From: a virus
DNA length: 35,050 nt
Virus record (IMG/VR): IMGVR_UViG_3300044618_000096
Location: 1-35,050 of that record
Direction: 5' to 3' (one strand)
Shown: one piece after another, positions 7,619 to 14,188 of the stretch
Layout of the letters: each line of letters starts with the position of its first letter
How positions within the stretch are numbered: position 1 is the first letter of the stretch
The notes under the pieces: generated by a model
Seen by the model: the letters and a program-made list of their open reading frames with translations, nothing else
What the model was told of the DNA's origin: nothing
Databases searched by the model: none
Made by a program: the position numbers and the translations under genes

Positions 7619-7796
7619 TGACTGTCGCCTCCTGCCTGCTTAAGTAGTCGCTCAGTGCTTTGACCGTCTCATACAGTGGCTTGGATTCCTCCTGCATGAA
7701 CCGGTAGACCGTGGCTGGATGCACACCGGCATTCTCGGCAACCCTCTTGAGATTGGCATCTTCCAGCCGTTTTTTGATTTGCTCAACAGTCATCAT
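7611..7796 (-). CDS. Small HTH transcriptional regulator (Cro/CI-like)
   Basis: This 61-residue protein is essentially one helix-turn-helix domain: LKRVAENAGVHPATVYRFM at about residues 14-32 has the spacing of a Cro/CI or IS-element type HTH. The frame is open to 7865, but AGAGGT seven bases before the ATG at 7796 supports that start (MMTVEQ). It is the first gene of the leftward unit and overlaps the primase gene by 8 bp. The two palindromes in the adjacent divergent control region are its likely operators, so it may repress itself and the rightward operon. There is no C-terminal LexA-type cleavage domain. Confidence 0.8.
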   Translation of the reverse strand: MMTVEQIKKRLEDANLKRVAENAGVHPATVYRFMQEESKPLYETVKALSDYLSRQEATVNG

Positions 7797-7915
7797 AATT
7801 TGCACCTCTGTAAAAATATTTGCGGGAGTGCTTGCACTATACCCCATTTCTGGTTTAAGATGCAAGCACGCCTCGAACTGATTCCCAGACGGAGGCGCAA
7901 AAAAAGGAGAGCCAC
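7797..7915. promoter_or_regulatory. Divergent promoter/operator region
   Basis: Two related palindromes, GTGCTTGCAC (7828-7837) and TGCAAGCA (7861-7868), form an inverted repeat about 24 bp apart. For the - strand, TATAGT (7841-7836) is a good -10 with TTGCAT (7865-7860) as -35 at 18 bp. For the + strand, TTGCAC (7832-7837) and TTTAAG (7854-7859) are spaced 16 bp apart. Each palindrome therefore overlaps a -35 of one promoter and sits at or beside the -10 of the other, the usual layout for a repressor switching divergent operons. An A-rich leader with AAAGGAG precedes the + gene. Confidence 0.65.
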
Positions 7916-8593
7916 ATGGCTATCAATTTGAAATCGACCGGCAGCTTGTCTGCCAATGGAGTGAAGCTGCTGGTGTATGGGCAGGCTGGTGCAGGCAAGA
8001 CCACCTTGGTCAAGACACTGCCCAATGTGATCGTTCTCAGTGCCGAGGGTGGCCTGCTGTCCATTCAGGACGCTGACCTGCCTTACATCGAGATCGCCTC
8101 GATGGACGACTTGCGCGAGGCCTTCACATGGTGCCGCGACAGCAAGGAGGCTGCTGGGTTTGAATCGGTGGCGTTGGACTCAATCAGCGAAGTGGCTGAG
8201 GTGGTCTTGCACCACGAGATGAAGAAGTCCAAGGATGGCCGCGCAGCTTATGGTGAGATGAACAGCACCATGCAAGAGCTGATTCGCGCCTTCCGCGATC
8301 TGCCTGGCAAGCATGTCTTCATGTCGGCCAAGCTGGAGAAGTCAACCGATGAGATGGGCAAGATGCTCTACAACCCAGGCATGCCAGGCAAGAGCCTGAC
8401 TCAAGGACTGCCTTACTTCTTTGATGAAGTGCTGGCGCTGCGTGTTGAGCGTGATGCCGAGGGTGTGACTCAGCGTGCTTTGATGTGTGACTCGGATGGC
8501 CTTTGGTTGGCTAAGGATCGCTCTGGCAAGTTGGAGGCTTGGGAAGCGCCTGATCTGGGTGCAATCATTGCCAAGATCGGTGGCAAAGCATGA
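7916..8593 (+). CDS. Sak4-like RecA-family single-strand annealing ATPase
   Basis: This 225-residue protein matches the AAA_24/Sak4 pattern: a short RecA core with Walker A GQAGAGKT at residues 22-29 and Walker B VALDS ending near Asp88. There is no RecA N-terminal polymerisation domain or C-terminal domain. Sak4 proteins promote strand annealing and recombination in phages, often with an SSB partner. It is the first gene of the rightward operon, with a strong AAAGGAG site, and its stop overlaps the next start as ATGA. The next two genes and the nuclease and helicase downstream fit a recombination module. Confidence 0.85.
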   Translation: MAINLKSTGSLSANGVKLLVYGQAGAGKTTLVKTLPNVIVLSAEGGLLSIQDADLPYIEIASMDDLREAFTWCRDSKEAAGFESVALDSISEVAEVVLHHEMKKSKDGRAAYGEMNSTMQELIRAFRDLPGKHVFMSAKLEKSTDEMGKMLYNPGMPGKSLTQGLPYFFDEVLALRVERDAEGVTQRALMCDSDGLWLAKDRSGKLEAWEAPDLGAIIAKIGGKA

Positions 8594-8994
8594 CCACCAA
8601 GACTTTGCCCAATGACATGAACGAGCTGGCCAGCATGTGGTTGGCTTCAAAAAAGCAGGAAGAAGATGCGACAGCGGATCGACGCGATATTGAAGACCAC
8701 ATAAAGAAGCTGGCAACCATTGCCGAAAACCTTGAAGGAACCGAGACCGTCGAGCCTGGTCGATTCGAGATCAAGATCGTTGGCCGCATCGACCGCAAAG
8801 TCGACGGAGACAAAGTGCAAGAGCTTGCCGCTGAGTTCGGTCTGACCGATCACTTGGCCAAGCTGTTTCGCTGGAAGCCTGAGATCAACATGGCCATCTG
8901 GAAGGCAGCAGACGAGTCCATCACCAAGCCGCTTGCGGCTGCAATCACGGCCAAGCCTGGCCGACCATCTTTCAAAATCATCCCCAAGGAGTAA
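8590..8994 (+). CDS. Hypothetical protein in recombination operon
   Basis: This 134-residue protein is acidic and mostly helical for its first 50 residues, then turns to a mixed region (GRFEIKIVGRIDRKVDGDKV) and a Lys/Pro-rich tail. I do not recognise a named family, although proteins of this size between a Sak4 gene and a DUF669-like gene are common in phages. It overlaps the Sak4 gene by four bases and is followed four bases later by the next start. A partner of the annealase is a reasonable guess from position only. Confidence 0.8.
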   Translation: MTTKTLPNDMNELASMWLASKKQEEDATADRRDIEDHIKKLATIAENLEGTETVEPGRFEIKIVGRIDRKVDGDKVQELAAEFGLTDHLAKLFRWKPEINMAIWKAADESITKPLAAAITAKPGRPSFKIIPKE

Positions 8995-8997
8995 ATC

Positions 8998-9495
8998 ATG
9001 GCTTTTTTAAACGAAGAATTCAACGTCAACGAACTGCCGCAAGGCAATGGCAACTTTGAGCCGCTGCCTGCTGGCTGGTACACGGCCACCATCTCTCAGT
9101 CTGAGTTGAAGGACACCAAGGCTGGAAATGGCCAGTACATCAAGCTGCGCTATGACATCACTGGCCCAAGCCACCAAGGTCGTGTGGTATTTGGCAACTT
9201 GAACATCAAGAATGCTAACCCCAAGGCCGAGGAGATCGGTCGCCAGCAGCTGGGAGACATCATGCGTGCGATTGGCTTGGCCAAGGTCACCGACACCGAT
9301 CAGTTGATTGGTGGCCAGATTGCCATCAAGCTGGAGATTAAGGAGGACGCTCAATATGGTGCCAGCAACGAGGTCAAGGGCTTCAAATCTGTGTCCGGCA
9401 GTGCTGCGCCAGCTGCTGCATCAATCCCTGCTAAGACTGCTGCGCCAGCTCCGGCAGCGCCTGCCAAGGCCGCACCGCCTTGGGCCAAGAAGTAA
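8998..9495 (+). CDS. DUF669-like protein, probable ssDNA-binding role
   Basis: This 165-residue protein has a compact beta-rich domain at residues 1-130 (PAGWYTATISQSE, then KLRYDITGP, then VVFGNLNIKNANPKAEEIG), which matches the DUF669 pattern. It ends in an Ala/Pro-rich linker and a short basic tip, AAPPWAKK. DUF669 genes regularly neighbour Sak4 or Erf genes and are thought to act as SSB-like partners. SSBs also carry a disordered tail with a special tip, but this tip is basic, not acidic. A hairpin lies 10 bases after its stop. Confidence 0.8.
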   Translation: MAFLNEEFNVNELPQGNGNFEPLPAGWYTATISQSELKDTKAGNGQYIKLRYDITGPSHQGRVVFGNLNIKNANPKAEEIGRQQLGDIMRAIGLAKVTDTDQLIGGQIAIKLEIKEDAQYGASNEVKGFKSVSGSAAPAAASIPAKTAAPAPAAPAKAAPPWAKK

Positions 9496-9504
9496 GAAAA
9501 GAAA

Positions 9505-9536
9505 ATGCCCAGCCCTGATGGTCAGGAGCTGGGCAT
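9505..9536 (-). terminator. Strong hairpin, terminator-like on the - strand
   Basis: ATGCCCAGC (9505-9513) pairs with GCTGGGCAT (9528-9536), and CCTGA (9514-9518) with TCAGG (9522-9526), leaving a 3-base loop and one bulged A. On the - strand the stem is followed by TTTTCTTTTCTT, as in an intrinsic terminator. On the + strand it is followed by AAAAG, so rightward transcripts should pass. It would stop leftward antisense transcripts, or it may stabilise the upstream + mRNA. Confidence 0.6.
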
Positions 9537-9563
9537 AAAAGTGGCAACTACAAAGGAGAACCC

Positions 9564-10589
9564 ATGAAGATTCCCGAGTCAGAGCATAACATTCAGGCGT
9601 TGATTGACAAGCACCATGAGGCCATTGCCGAGGTGCCGCGCCCACACCTTGGAGCCAGTACGCTTGGCCATGTGTGCGATCGGTGGCTGTGGCTGTCGTT
9701 TCGCTGGGCTGTGCAGCCGACCTTCCCTGGTCGAATCCTGCGCCTGTTTCGTCGTGGCCACCAAGAGGAAGCCAATATCATCAGCGACCTGCGTGCCATT
9801 GGCATCGATGTGCGCAAGGTGTCTGCCCAGCACCGTGTGGACTTTGGCAGCCATGTGTCTGGATCGATCGATGCCATCATCGACAAGGGTGTGCCAGAAG
9901 CGCCCAAGTCCAAGCACATTGCCGAGTTCAAGACGGCATCAAAAAAAGCATTTGACGATCTGGAAAAGAATGGCGTGGAGAAGTCCAAGCCTGAGCACTT
10001 TGTGCAGATGCAGGTTTACATGGCTGGCACTGGCATCGATCGTGCGCTGTATTTGACCGTCTGCAAGGATGATGACCGCATCCACACCGAGCGTGTGAAG
10101 TTCGATAAGGATGTGGCAGGCAAGGCCATTGCTCGCGGCCAGCGCATTGCTTTGACCGACCGCATGCCTGAGCCGATCAGCTCAGATGCGAGCTGGTATC
10201 AGTGCAAGTTCTGCGATGCGCATGAGTTCTGCCATCAGTTTAAGACCACCAAGCATGTCAACTGCCGCACCTGCGCAATGGTTACACCGCTGTCGGACTC
10301 GACTTGGCACTGCGCCAAGTGGGACGATGTGATTCCTGTGGATGCCCAGCGCACTGGTTGCGAGTCGCATGTCCTGCATCCTGATTTGGTGCCTTGGCAG
10401 CGCAAGGATGGGCCAGACGAGTTCACTGCCGTGTATGAGATCAATGGCGTGAATCTGGCCAATGGCGATCCTGAGCAGGAAGGCGTGTTTGGCTCCAAGG
10501 AGTTGCTGGCCAATGCCAAAGCCTGCGCCAGTGGTGATCCATTCATTGCTGAGATGCGCAAGGACTTTGGTGGAAGGATTGTTGGATGA
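9564..10589 (+). CDS. Fe-S PD-(D/E)XK exonuclease (Cas4/RecB-like)
   Basis: This 341-residue protein carries the PD-(D/E)XK core: Asp103 (GSIDAI), Glu121 and Lys123 (AEFKTA), and the QxxxY motif at 148-152. Cys38 together with Cys214, Cys217 and Cys223 (CKFCDAHEFC) has the arrangement of the 4Fe-4S cluster that staples AddB and Cas4 nuclease domains. A second Cys set follows (Cys234, 237, 250, 266). It most likely resects DNA ends to feed the Sak4 annealing protein. The AAAGGAG site before the ATG is good, and its stop overlaps the helicase start as ATGA. Confidence 0.88.
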   Translation: MKIPESEHNIQALIDKHHEAIAEVPRPHLGASTLGHVCDRWLWLSFRWAVQPTFPGRILRLFRRGHQEEANIISDLRAIGIDVRKVSAQHRVDFGSHVSGSIDAIIDKGVPEAPKSKHIAEFKTASKKAFDDLEKNGVEKSKPEHFVQMQVYMAGTGIDRALYLTVCKDDDRIHTERVKFDKDVAGKAIARGQRIALTDRMPEPISSDASWYQCKFCDAHEFCHQFKTTKHVNCRTCAMVTPLSDSTWHCAKWDDVIPVDAQRTGCESHVLHPDLVPWQRKDGPDEFTAVYEINGVNLANGDPEQEGVFGSKELLANAKACASGDPFIAEMRKDFGGRIVG

Positions 10590-12193
10590 CCACCTTGCGT
10601 GACTACCAACAGCGCACCATCGACGAGCTGTACCGATGGTTTGAGGCTGGCAACCACGGCAACCCTTGCCTGGTGCTGCCGACAGGCTCAGGAAAGTCAC
10701 ACATCGTGGCTGCGCTGTGCAAGGATGCCCTGCAAAACTGGCCAGAGACTCGGGTGCTCATGCTGACTCATGTCAAGGAGCTGATTGAGCAGAATGCGGA
10801 GAAAATGCGCCAGCATTGGCCTGGTGCACCGCTTGGCATTTACAGCGCCAGCATTGGCCGCAAGGACTTGGGCGAGCCAATCACGTTTGCCGGTATCCAG
10901 TCTGTGCGCACCAAGGCTGGTGCGCTTGGCCATGTTGATCTGGTGATCATTGATGAGTGCCACTTGGTCAACCACAAAGACGAGGGTGGATATCGCAAGC
11001 TGCTTGGCGAGTTGAAGGCAATCAATCCAAGCCTGCGCGTCATTGGTTTGACTGCCACGCCTTACCGCCTTGGGCATGGTCTGATCACCGACAAGCCTGC
11101 GCTGTTTGATGATTTGCTGGAGCCGGTCAGCATTGAGGAGCTGGTGTTTAAGGGGTATCTGGCCACGCTGCGCTCCAAGGTCACCAAGGCCAAGCTGGAT
11201 GTGAGTGGCGTGAAGAAGCGTGGTGGCGAGTTTATTGAGTCTGAGTTGCAGGCCGCTGTGGATACGGACGACCAGAATCAGAAGGTAGTGCAGGAGATCG
11301 TCGGTCTGGTCGGTGATCGCAAGGCTTTGCTGGTGTTTTGCACTGGCGTGAAGCATGCCCAGCACGTTGCTGATGTTCTTTGCCAGCATGGTGTGGCTGC
11401 CGAATGCGTGACTGGTGAGACACCAAAAAAAGAACGCGAGCGCATGCTTGAGGATTTCAAGGCAGGCCGTCTGCGTGCGCTAACGAACGCAAATGTGCTG
11501 ACGACCGGATTTGATTATCCTGACATTGATGTGGTTGCCATGTTGCGGCCAACCATGAGCGCCAGCCTGTATGTGCAGATGGCAGGCCGTGGCATGAGGG
11601 TTAAAAGCCACATCGATCACTGCCTGGTGCTTGACTTTGCTGGTGTGGTGGCAAGTCATGGGCCGATCACCAATGTGCAGCCACCAAAAAAAGGAGGCGA
11701 TGGCAATGGCGAGGCACCAGTCAAGGTTTGCGACGAGTGTGGCGAGCTGGTGCACATCTCGGCAGCGATCTGTCCTGCCTGTGGTTCTATGTTTCCTGAG
11801 CCGGTTAAGAAGAAGCTAGAGCTTCGAGATGACGACATCATGGGTCTGGAAGGCAAAGAGCTTGATGTGTCGAGCTGGAACTGGCGCATCCATACCAGCA
11901 GGGCCAGTGGCAAGTTGATGCTGTCCTGCACCTATTACGGCAGTCTGTCGGACAAACCGATCACCGAGTACTTTCCAGTGCTCCACGATGGGTATGCAGG
12001 CCAGAGGGCCATGCAGCAGTTGTTCACCATGGCCAACAGTGCTGGTGCTGATTTGGCCCAGGTATCGCGCATGGAGGGCGAGGCAGGGCTGGACTACATT
12101 GGTGTCCAGATGAGCAATTCGACACCGCCAAGCGCCATCAAATACCGGCTGGATGGTAAATTTTTTAGAGTTATTAGAAGGAGTTGGAAATGA
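10586..12193 (+). CDS. SF2 DNA helicase with C-terminal zinc ribbon
   Basis: This 535-residue helicase has motif I LPTGSGKS (31-38), motif II DECH (123-126), motif III TAT (156-158) and motif VI QMAGRGMR near 330-337. It belongs to the DEAD/DEAH-like ResIII group that remodels DNA forks or recombination intermediates. Around residues 375-395 it carries a four-Cys zinc ribbon (CDECGE, then CPACGS), probably for DNA contact. The remaining C-terminal part is an uncharacterised domain. It overlaps genes on both sides by four bases, so it is in the middle of one polycistronic unit with the nuclease. Confidence 0.92.
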   Translation: MTTLRDYQQRTIDELYRWFEAGNHGNPCLVLPTGSGKSHIVAALCKDALQNWPETRVLMLTHVKELIEQNAEKMRQHWPGAPLGIYSASIGRKDLGEPITFAGIQSVRTKAGALGHVDLVIIDECHLVNHKDEGGYRKLLGELKAINPSLRVIGLTATPYRLGHGLITDKPALFDDLLEPVSIEELVFKGYLATLRSKVTKAKLDVSGVKKRGGEFIESELQAAVDTDDQNQKVVQEIVGLVGDRKALLVFCTGVKHAQHVADVLCQHGVAAECVTGETPKKERERMLEDFKAGRLRALTNANVLTTGFDYPDIDVVAMLRPTMSASLYVQMAGRGMRVKSHIDHCLVLDFAGVVASHGPITNVQPPKKGGDGNGEAPVKVCDECGELVHISAAICPACGSMFPEPVKKKLELRDDDIMGLEGKELDVSSWNWRIHTSRASGKLMLSCTYYGSLSDKPITEYFPVLHDGYAGQRAMQQLFTMANSAGADLAQVSRMEGEAGLDYIGVQMSNSTPPSAIKYRLDGKFFRVIRRSWK

Positions 12194-12387
12194 AAACAAG
12201 ACCACCAGAGCCACAATTTTTGATTGATTACCGTGAGTGGATCAAGGCTGGCCCACCCAAGTGTTGCCACACCTGCGAGATGTACGGTAATGATGGCCTG
12301 TGCACCGAGTTCTTCATGGAGCCGCCAGCAGACTTTGCGGCCACTGTGGATGCCTGCCCCAAGTGGGAATGGGAGCTGCCATTTTGA
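12190..12387 (+). CDS. Small Cys-rich protein
   Basis: This 65-residue protein has the cysteine pattern CxxC, then C eight residues later, and CPKW near the end, which suggests a small metal-binding fold. I do not recognise a named family. The ATG overlaps the helicase stop as ATGA and follows an AAGGAG site by six bases. Its position between a helicase and a VRR-NUC nuclease suggests a DNA-processing accessory. Confidence 0.75.
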   Translation: MKTRPPEPQFLIDYREWIKAGPPKCCHTCEMYGNDGLCTEFFMEPPADFAATVDACPKWEWELPF

Positions 12388-12743
12388 CCGCTGACCGCAT
12401 ACCAACAGAGCATGAGGAGCAGCGCGAGCTGGTGCGCTGGTTTCGCCAGACTTGGCCAGGCGTGCGCATCTTTGCCATTCCCAACGGTGGCGCTCGCAGT
12501 CCGGCCACCGCTGGCCGACTCAAGGCCGAGGGTGTGTCTTCTGGCGTGCCTGATCTGTTCATTCCTGCCTGGGGACTTTGGGTGGAGATGAAGCGCACTA
12601 AGGGTGGCAGCCTGAGTGCCGAACAGAAAGACTGGATTGCATATCTTGAAAGTGTGAGATTCTGGTGTATAGTGGGAAAAGGTGCTGATGATGCCAAGGG
12701 CAAACTTCAGGCATTTTTTAACCAACACAAGGAAATTTTATGA
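12384..12743 (+). CDS. VRR-NUC domain nuclease
   Basis: This small PD-(D/E)XK nuclease of the VRR-NUC family is 119 residues from the proposed start. Key features are IPNGGARS, then GVPDLFIP with the metal-binding Asp, VEMKR with the Glu-x-Lys pair, and SAEQKDW. Stand-alone viral VRR-NUC proteins are known to cut branched structures such as Holliday junctions. The start is uncertain: TTG at 12384 has GGGAG eight bases before it and overlaps the upstream stop, while ATG at 12369 adds five residues but has a poor ribosome site. Confidence 0.88.
   Translation: MTADRIPTEHEEQRELVRWFRQTWPGVRIFAIPNGGARSPATAGRLKAEGVSSGVPDLFIPAWGLWVEMKRTKGGSLSAEQKDWIAYLESVRFWCIVGKGADDAKGKLQAFFNQHKEIL
12646..12673 (+). 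promoter_or_regulatory. Sigma70-like promoter inside the VRR-NUC gene
   Basis: TTGAAA (12646-12651) and TATAGT (12668-12673) are separated by 16 bp, and each matches five of six consensus bases. It would start a transcript about 60 bp before the gene at 12740 and raise expression of the distal small genes of the operon. Confidence 0.6.
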
Positions 12744-12976
12744 GCACACGCATTTATGTGGTCACAGATGTAGAGACCAATCGCCACCGTTTGATTCGCG
12801 CTGGCAACCAAGCGCAGGCCATTCGCCATGCTGCCCAGACTCGATTCGACATCGAGGTCGCTGGCCAAGAGGACTTGGTCAACTTGCTGACCAATGGCGT
12901 GCCCATCGAGCTTGCTGGTGGCCCTGCCACTGCTGACATGTTTGAGGATGTGATTAAAGCTGGAGGGACTGATTGA
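12740..12976 (+). CDS. Small hypothetical protein
   Basis: This 78-residue protein begins with a beta strand (TRIYVVTDVE) followed by a helix with NRHRLIRAGNQAQAIRHAAQ, and has a helical C-terminal half. The 'R-x-x-x-A-x-N-x-A-Q-A' style is seen in many small phage proteins of unknown role. It overlaps the VRR-NUC stop by four bases and shares one base with the next start. The preceding sequence contains AAGGAAA as a ribosome site. Confidence 0.75.
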   Translation: MSTRIYVVTDVETNRHRLIRAGNQAQAIRHAAQTRFDIEVAGQEDLVNLLTNGVPIELAGGPATADMFEDVIKAGGTD

Positions 12977-13146
12977 TGGCCACCTCAAAAATCAAAGATC
13001 GCTATATGACGATTCGGCTGCCTGCTGACATTGAGCGTGAGCTGCGCAAGATGGCCGAGCGCAACACGCGCACTCTGGCTGCGCAGATTCTTCACTGCGT
13101 CAAAATGGAAATGGAGCGCCAGCAGGTGCAGGAGGCCAAGGCATGA
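12976..13146 (+). CDS. Arc-like ribbon-helix-helix protein
   Basis: This 56-residue protein fits the ribbon-helix-helix fold: strand YMTIRLP (residues 10-16), helix IERELRKMAERNT, then a second helix with TLAAQILHCVKMEME. Arc and MetJ relatives bind DNA as dimers through the paired strands. It probably represses a phage promoter, perhaps one of its own operon. It starts in TGATG overlap with the upstream stop and overlaps the following frame as ATGA. No toxin partner is recognised next to it. Confidence 0.78.
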   Translation: MATSKIKDRYMTIRLPADIERELRKMAERNTRTLAAQILHCVKMEMERQQVQEAKA

Positions 13147-13274
13147 AGAAGCAGATTCACATCAGCATTGAGACGCTGATGCACAAGTGGCCAGTGTTTG
13201 GAATTGGCTTTGCCAATGGCGAGTTTTTTTTGTCGCTGTGGCTTGTTGATGTGCGAATGTGGATAGGCTACTGA
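13143..13274 (+). CDS. 43-residue hypothetical protein
   Basis: This short frame starts in an ATGA overlap with the ribbon-helix-helix gene and ends in a TGATG overlap with the next gene, so it fits the operon exactly. The C-terminal half is hydrophobic and aromatic (FFLSLWLVDVRMWIGY) and could associate with the membrane. It resembles no family I know. Confidence 0.5.
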   Translation: MKKQIHISIETLMHKWPVFGIGFANGEFFLSLWLVDVRMWIGY

Positions 13275-13762
13275 TGCAAAAAAAGAAGCGCCAGCAGCGG
13301 CCAAAGCACTACACCATCATGGATGAGATGATGGCCAGTCCGACTGAGCCATTGCCTGCTGCGTACCGCACGCACCAGCTCACCAGAATGTACCAAGGAT
13401 TGCATTCGATGGAGACAGCGCTAGCGCCCACCACGGATGACTGGCGAGTCGTTAGCGATGCAGTCAACCTCATGGAGACGTTGGTGGCCGAGATGAAAAT
13501 CTGCGAGGACTCCAGCGGTTTGCTTATGGATGCAATTACTGGTCTGGCGCTCGCTGGCAAGCGAAACATGGCCGGTGGCTCCATACGTATGGATGGAGCT
13601 GGAATTAAGTCTGTACGAGCCATCCTGAGTGACTATGCCGACCTTCTGGATGTGCTGTCTGCACGCACCATGATTCGCTGCCATCGATTGACCGAGAAAC
13701 GGCTGCATGACTTGCTCGATGGCAAGCGCAGGCCGCATGATGTGGAAATCACATCGTTATAA
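13274..13762 (+). CDS. Hypothetical protein, mostly helical
   Basis: This 162-residue protein has a basic N-terminus (MQKKKRQQRPKH) and a helical core without membrane segments or recognised motifs. The ATG at 13274 is in TGATG overlap with the upstream stop and has AGG about seven bases before it. An upstream GTG at 13259 is less likely. It is the last large gene of the rightward unit. A late-gene regulator would be expected at such a position, but the sequence does not show it. Confidence 0.72.
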   Translation: MQKKKRQQRPKHYTIMDEMMASPTEPLPAAYRTHQLTRMYQGLHSMETALAPTTDDWRVVSDAVNLMETLVAEMKICEDSSGLLMDAITGLALAGKRNMAGGSIRMDGAGIKSVRAILSDYADLLDVLSARTMIRCHRLTEKRLHDLLDGKRRPHDVEITSL

Positions 13763-13798
13763 GGGTTTGTCCCTAGTTGCATTGATTGTGGGACTTCG

Positions 13799-13807
13799 TG
13801 GTATAGT
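13799..13807 (+). promoter_or_regulatory. Extended -10 promoter
   Basis: TGGTATAGT is a TGn-extended -10 element with TATAGT at 13802-13807. A TTGCAT lies 19 bp upstream as a weak -35. It sits in the only true intergenic gap of the distal early operon and precedes the GTG start at 13842 by 34 bases. Confidence 0.5.
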
Positions 13808-13841
13808 GTGACCACCTTAACCAACCAGCAAGGAGCTGATC

Positions 13842-14006
13842 GTGAAAAACTCAAACTTTCAAACCCCACGTAATTTTGCAGACTGCACATGGGTGCAGGG
13901 CTATGGCCGCAAGGAGCCGCTTTGGGAGCGCGTGGCTGGCTATGTGCTGGCTTTTGGCATTGGTGTTGGCTTGGCTGTCACTTTGGTGGCTTGGTGGTCA
14001 TCGTGA
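13842..14006 (+). CDS. 54-residue membrane protein
   Basis: The GTG start follows AAGGAG by six bases. The first 30 residues are soluble, then one hydrophobic helix (YVLAFGIGVGLAVTLVAWW) runs almost to the C-terminus, so it is a tail-anchored single-span protein. The stop overlaps the next GTG as GTGA. Small membrane proteins before the end of an early operon may act in lysis timing or superinfection immunity, but I cannot assign one. Confidence 0.6.
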   Translation: MKNSNFQTPRNFADCTWVQGYGRKEPLWERVAGYVLAFGIGVGLAVTLVAWWSS

Positions 14007-14188
14007 ACTGCTGCGACGATTACGGAAATTGCAATCAGGGCCGTGACTGCCCTGTGCGCATTGCTCGTGCTTCCAAGCCTTTGTTCTCAAAGCGCCTTTT
14101 TAGGCGCTTTTTTTATTGGGTAATGATCTCCATCCTCGGCCTGCTGTGGATGGCTTTTGTGGCGATTGTGGTGGCCAATTATGCGTAA
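14003..14188 (+). CDS. Cys-rich single-span membrane protein, contains a terminator
   Basis: From a GTG that overlaps the upstream stop, the frame encodes 61 residues: a Cys-rich N-terminus (CCDDYGNCNQGRDCPVR), a basic stretch (SKRLFRRFFY) and one membrane helix (VMISILGLLWMAFVAIVVA). The NCNQGRDCP pattern with a following membrane helix recurs in small phage proteins, so I think it is real. A strong intrinsic terminator (14089-14114) lies inside the frame and encodes the basic stretch. Full-length protein therefore needs read-through. The end overlaps the convergent endolysin gene by 10 bp. Confidence 0.6.
   Translation: MNCCDDYGNCNQGRDCPVRIARASKPLFSKRLFRRFFYWVMISILGLLWMAFVAIVVANYA
14089..14114 (+). 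terminator. Intrinsic terminator of the rightward operon
   Basis: AAAGCGCC (14089-14096) and GGCGCTTT (14103-14110) form a perfect 8-bp stem with a TTTTTA loop, followed by T to 14114. The T run is on the + strand only, so it ends rightward transcripts just before the convergent late unit. It lies inside the frame 14003-14188. Confidence 0.85.

Noticed and set aside
12976-13274. Toxin-antitoxin pair (ribbon-helix-helix protein plus the 43-residue protein)
   Set aside because: The 43-residue frame has no known toxin features, and the pair lies inside an early phage operon without its own clear promoter directly upstream.
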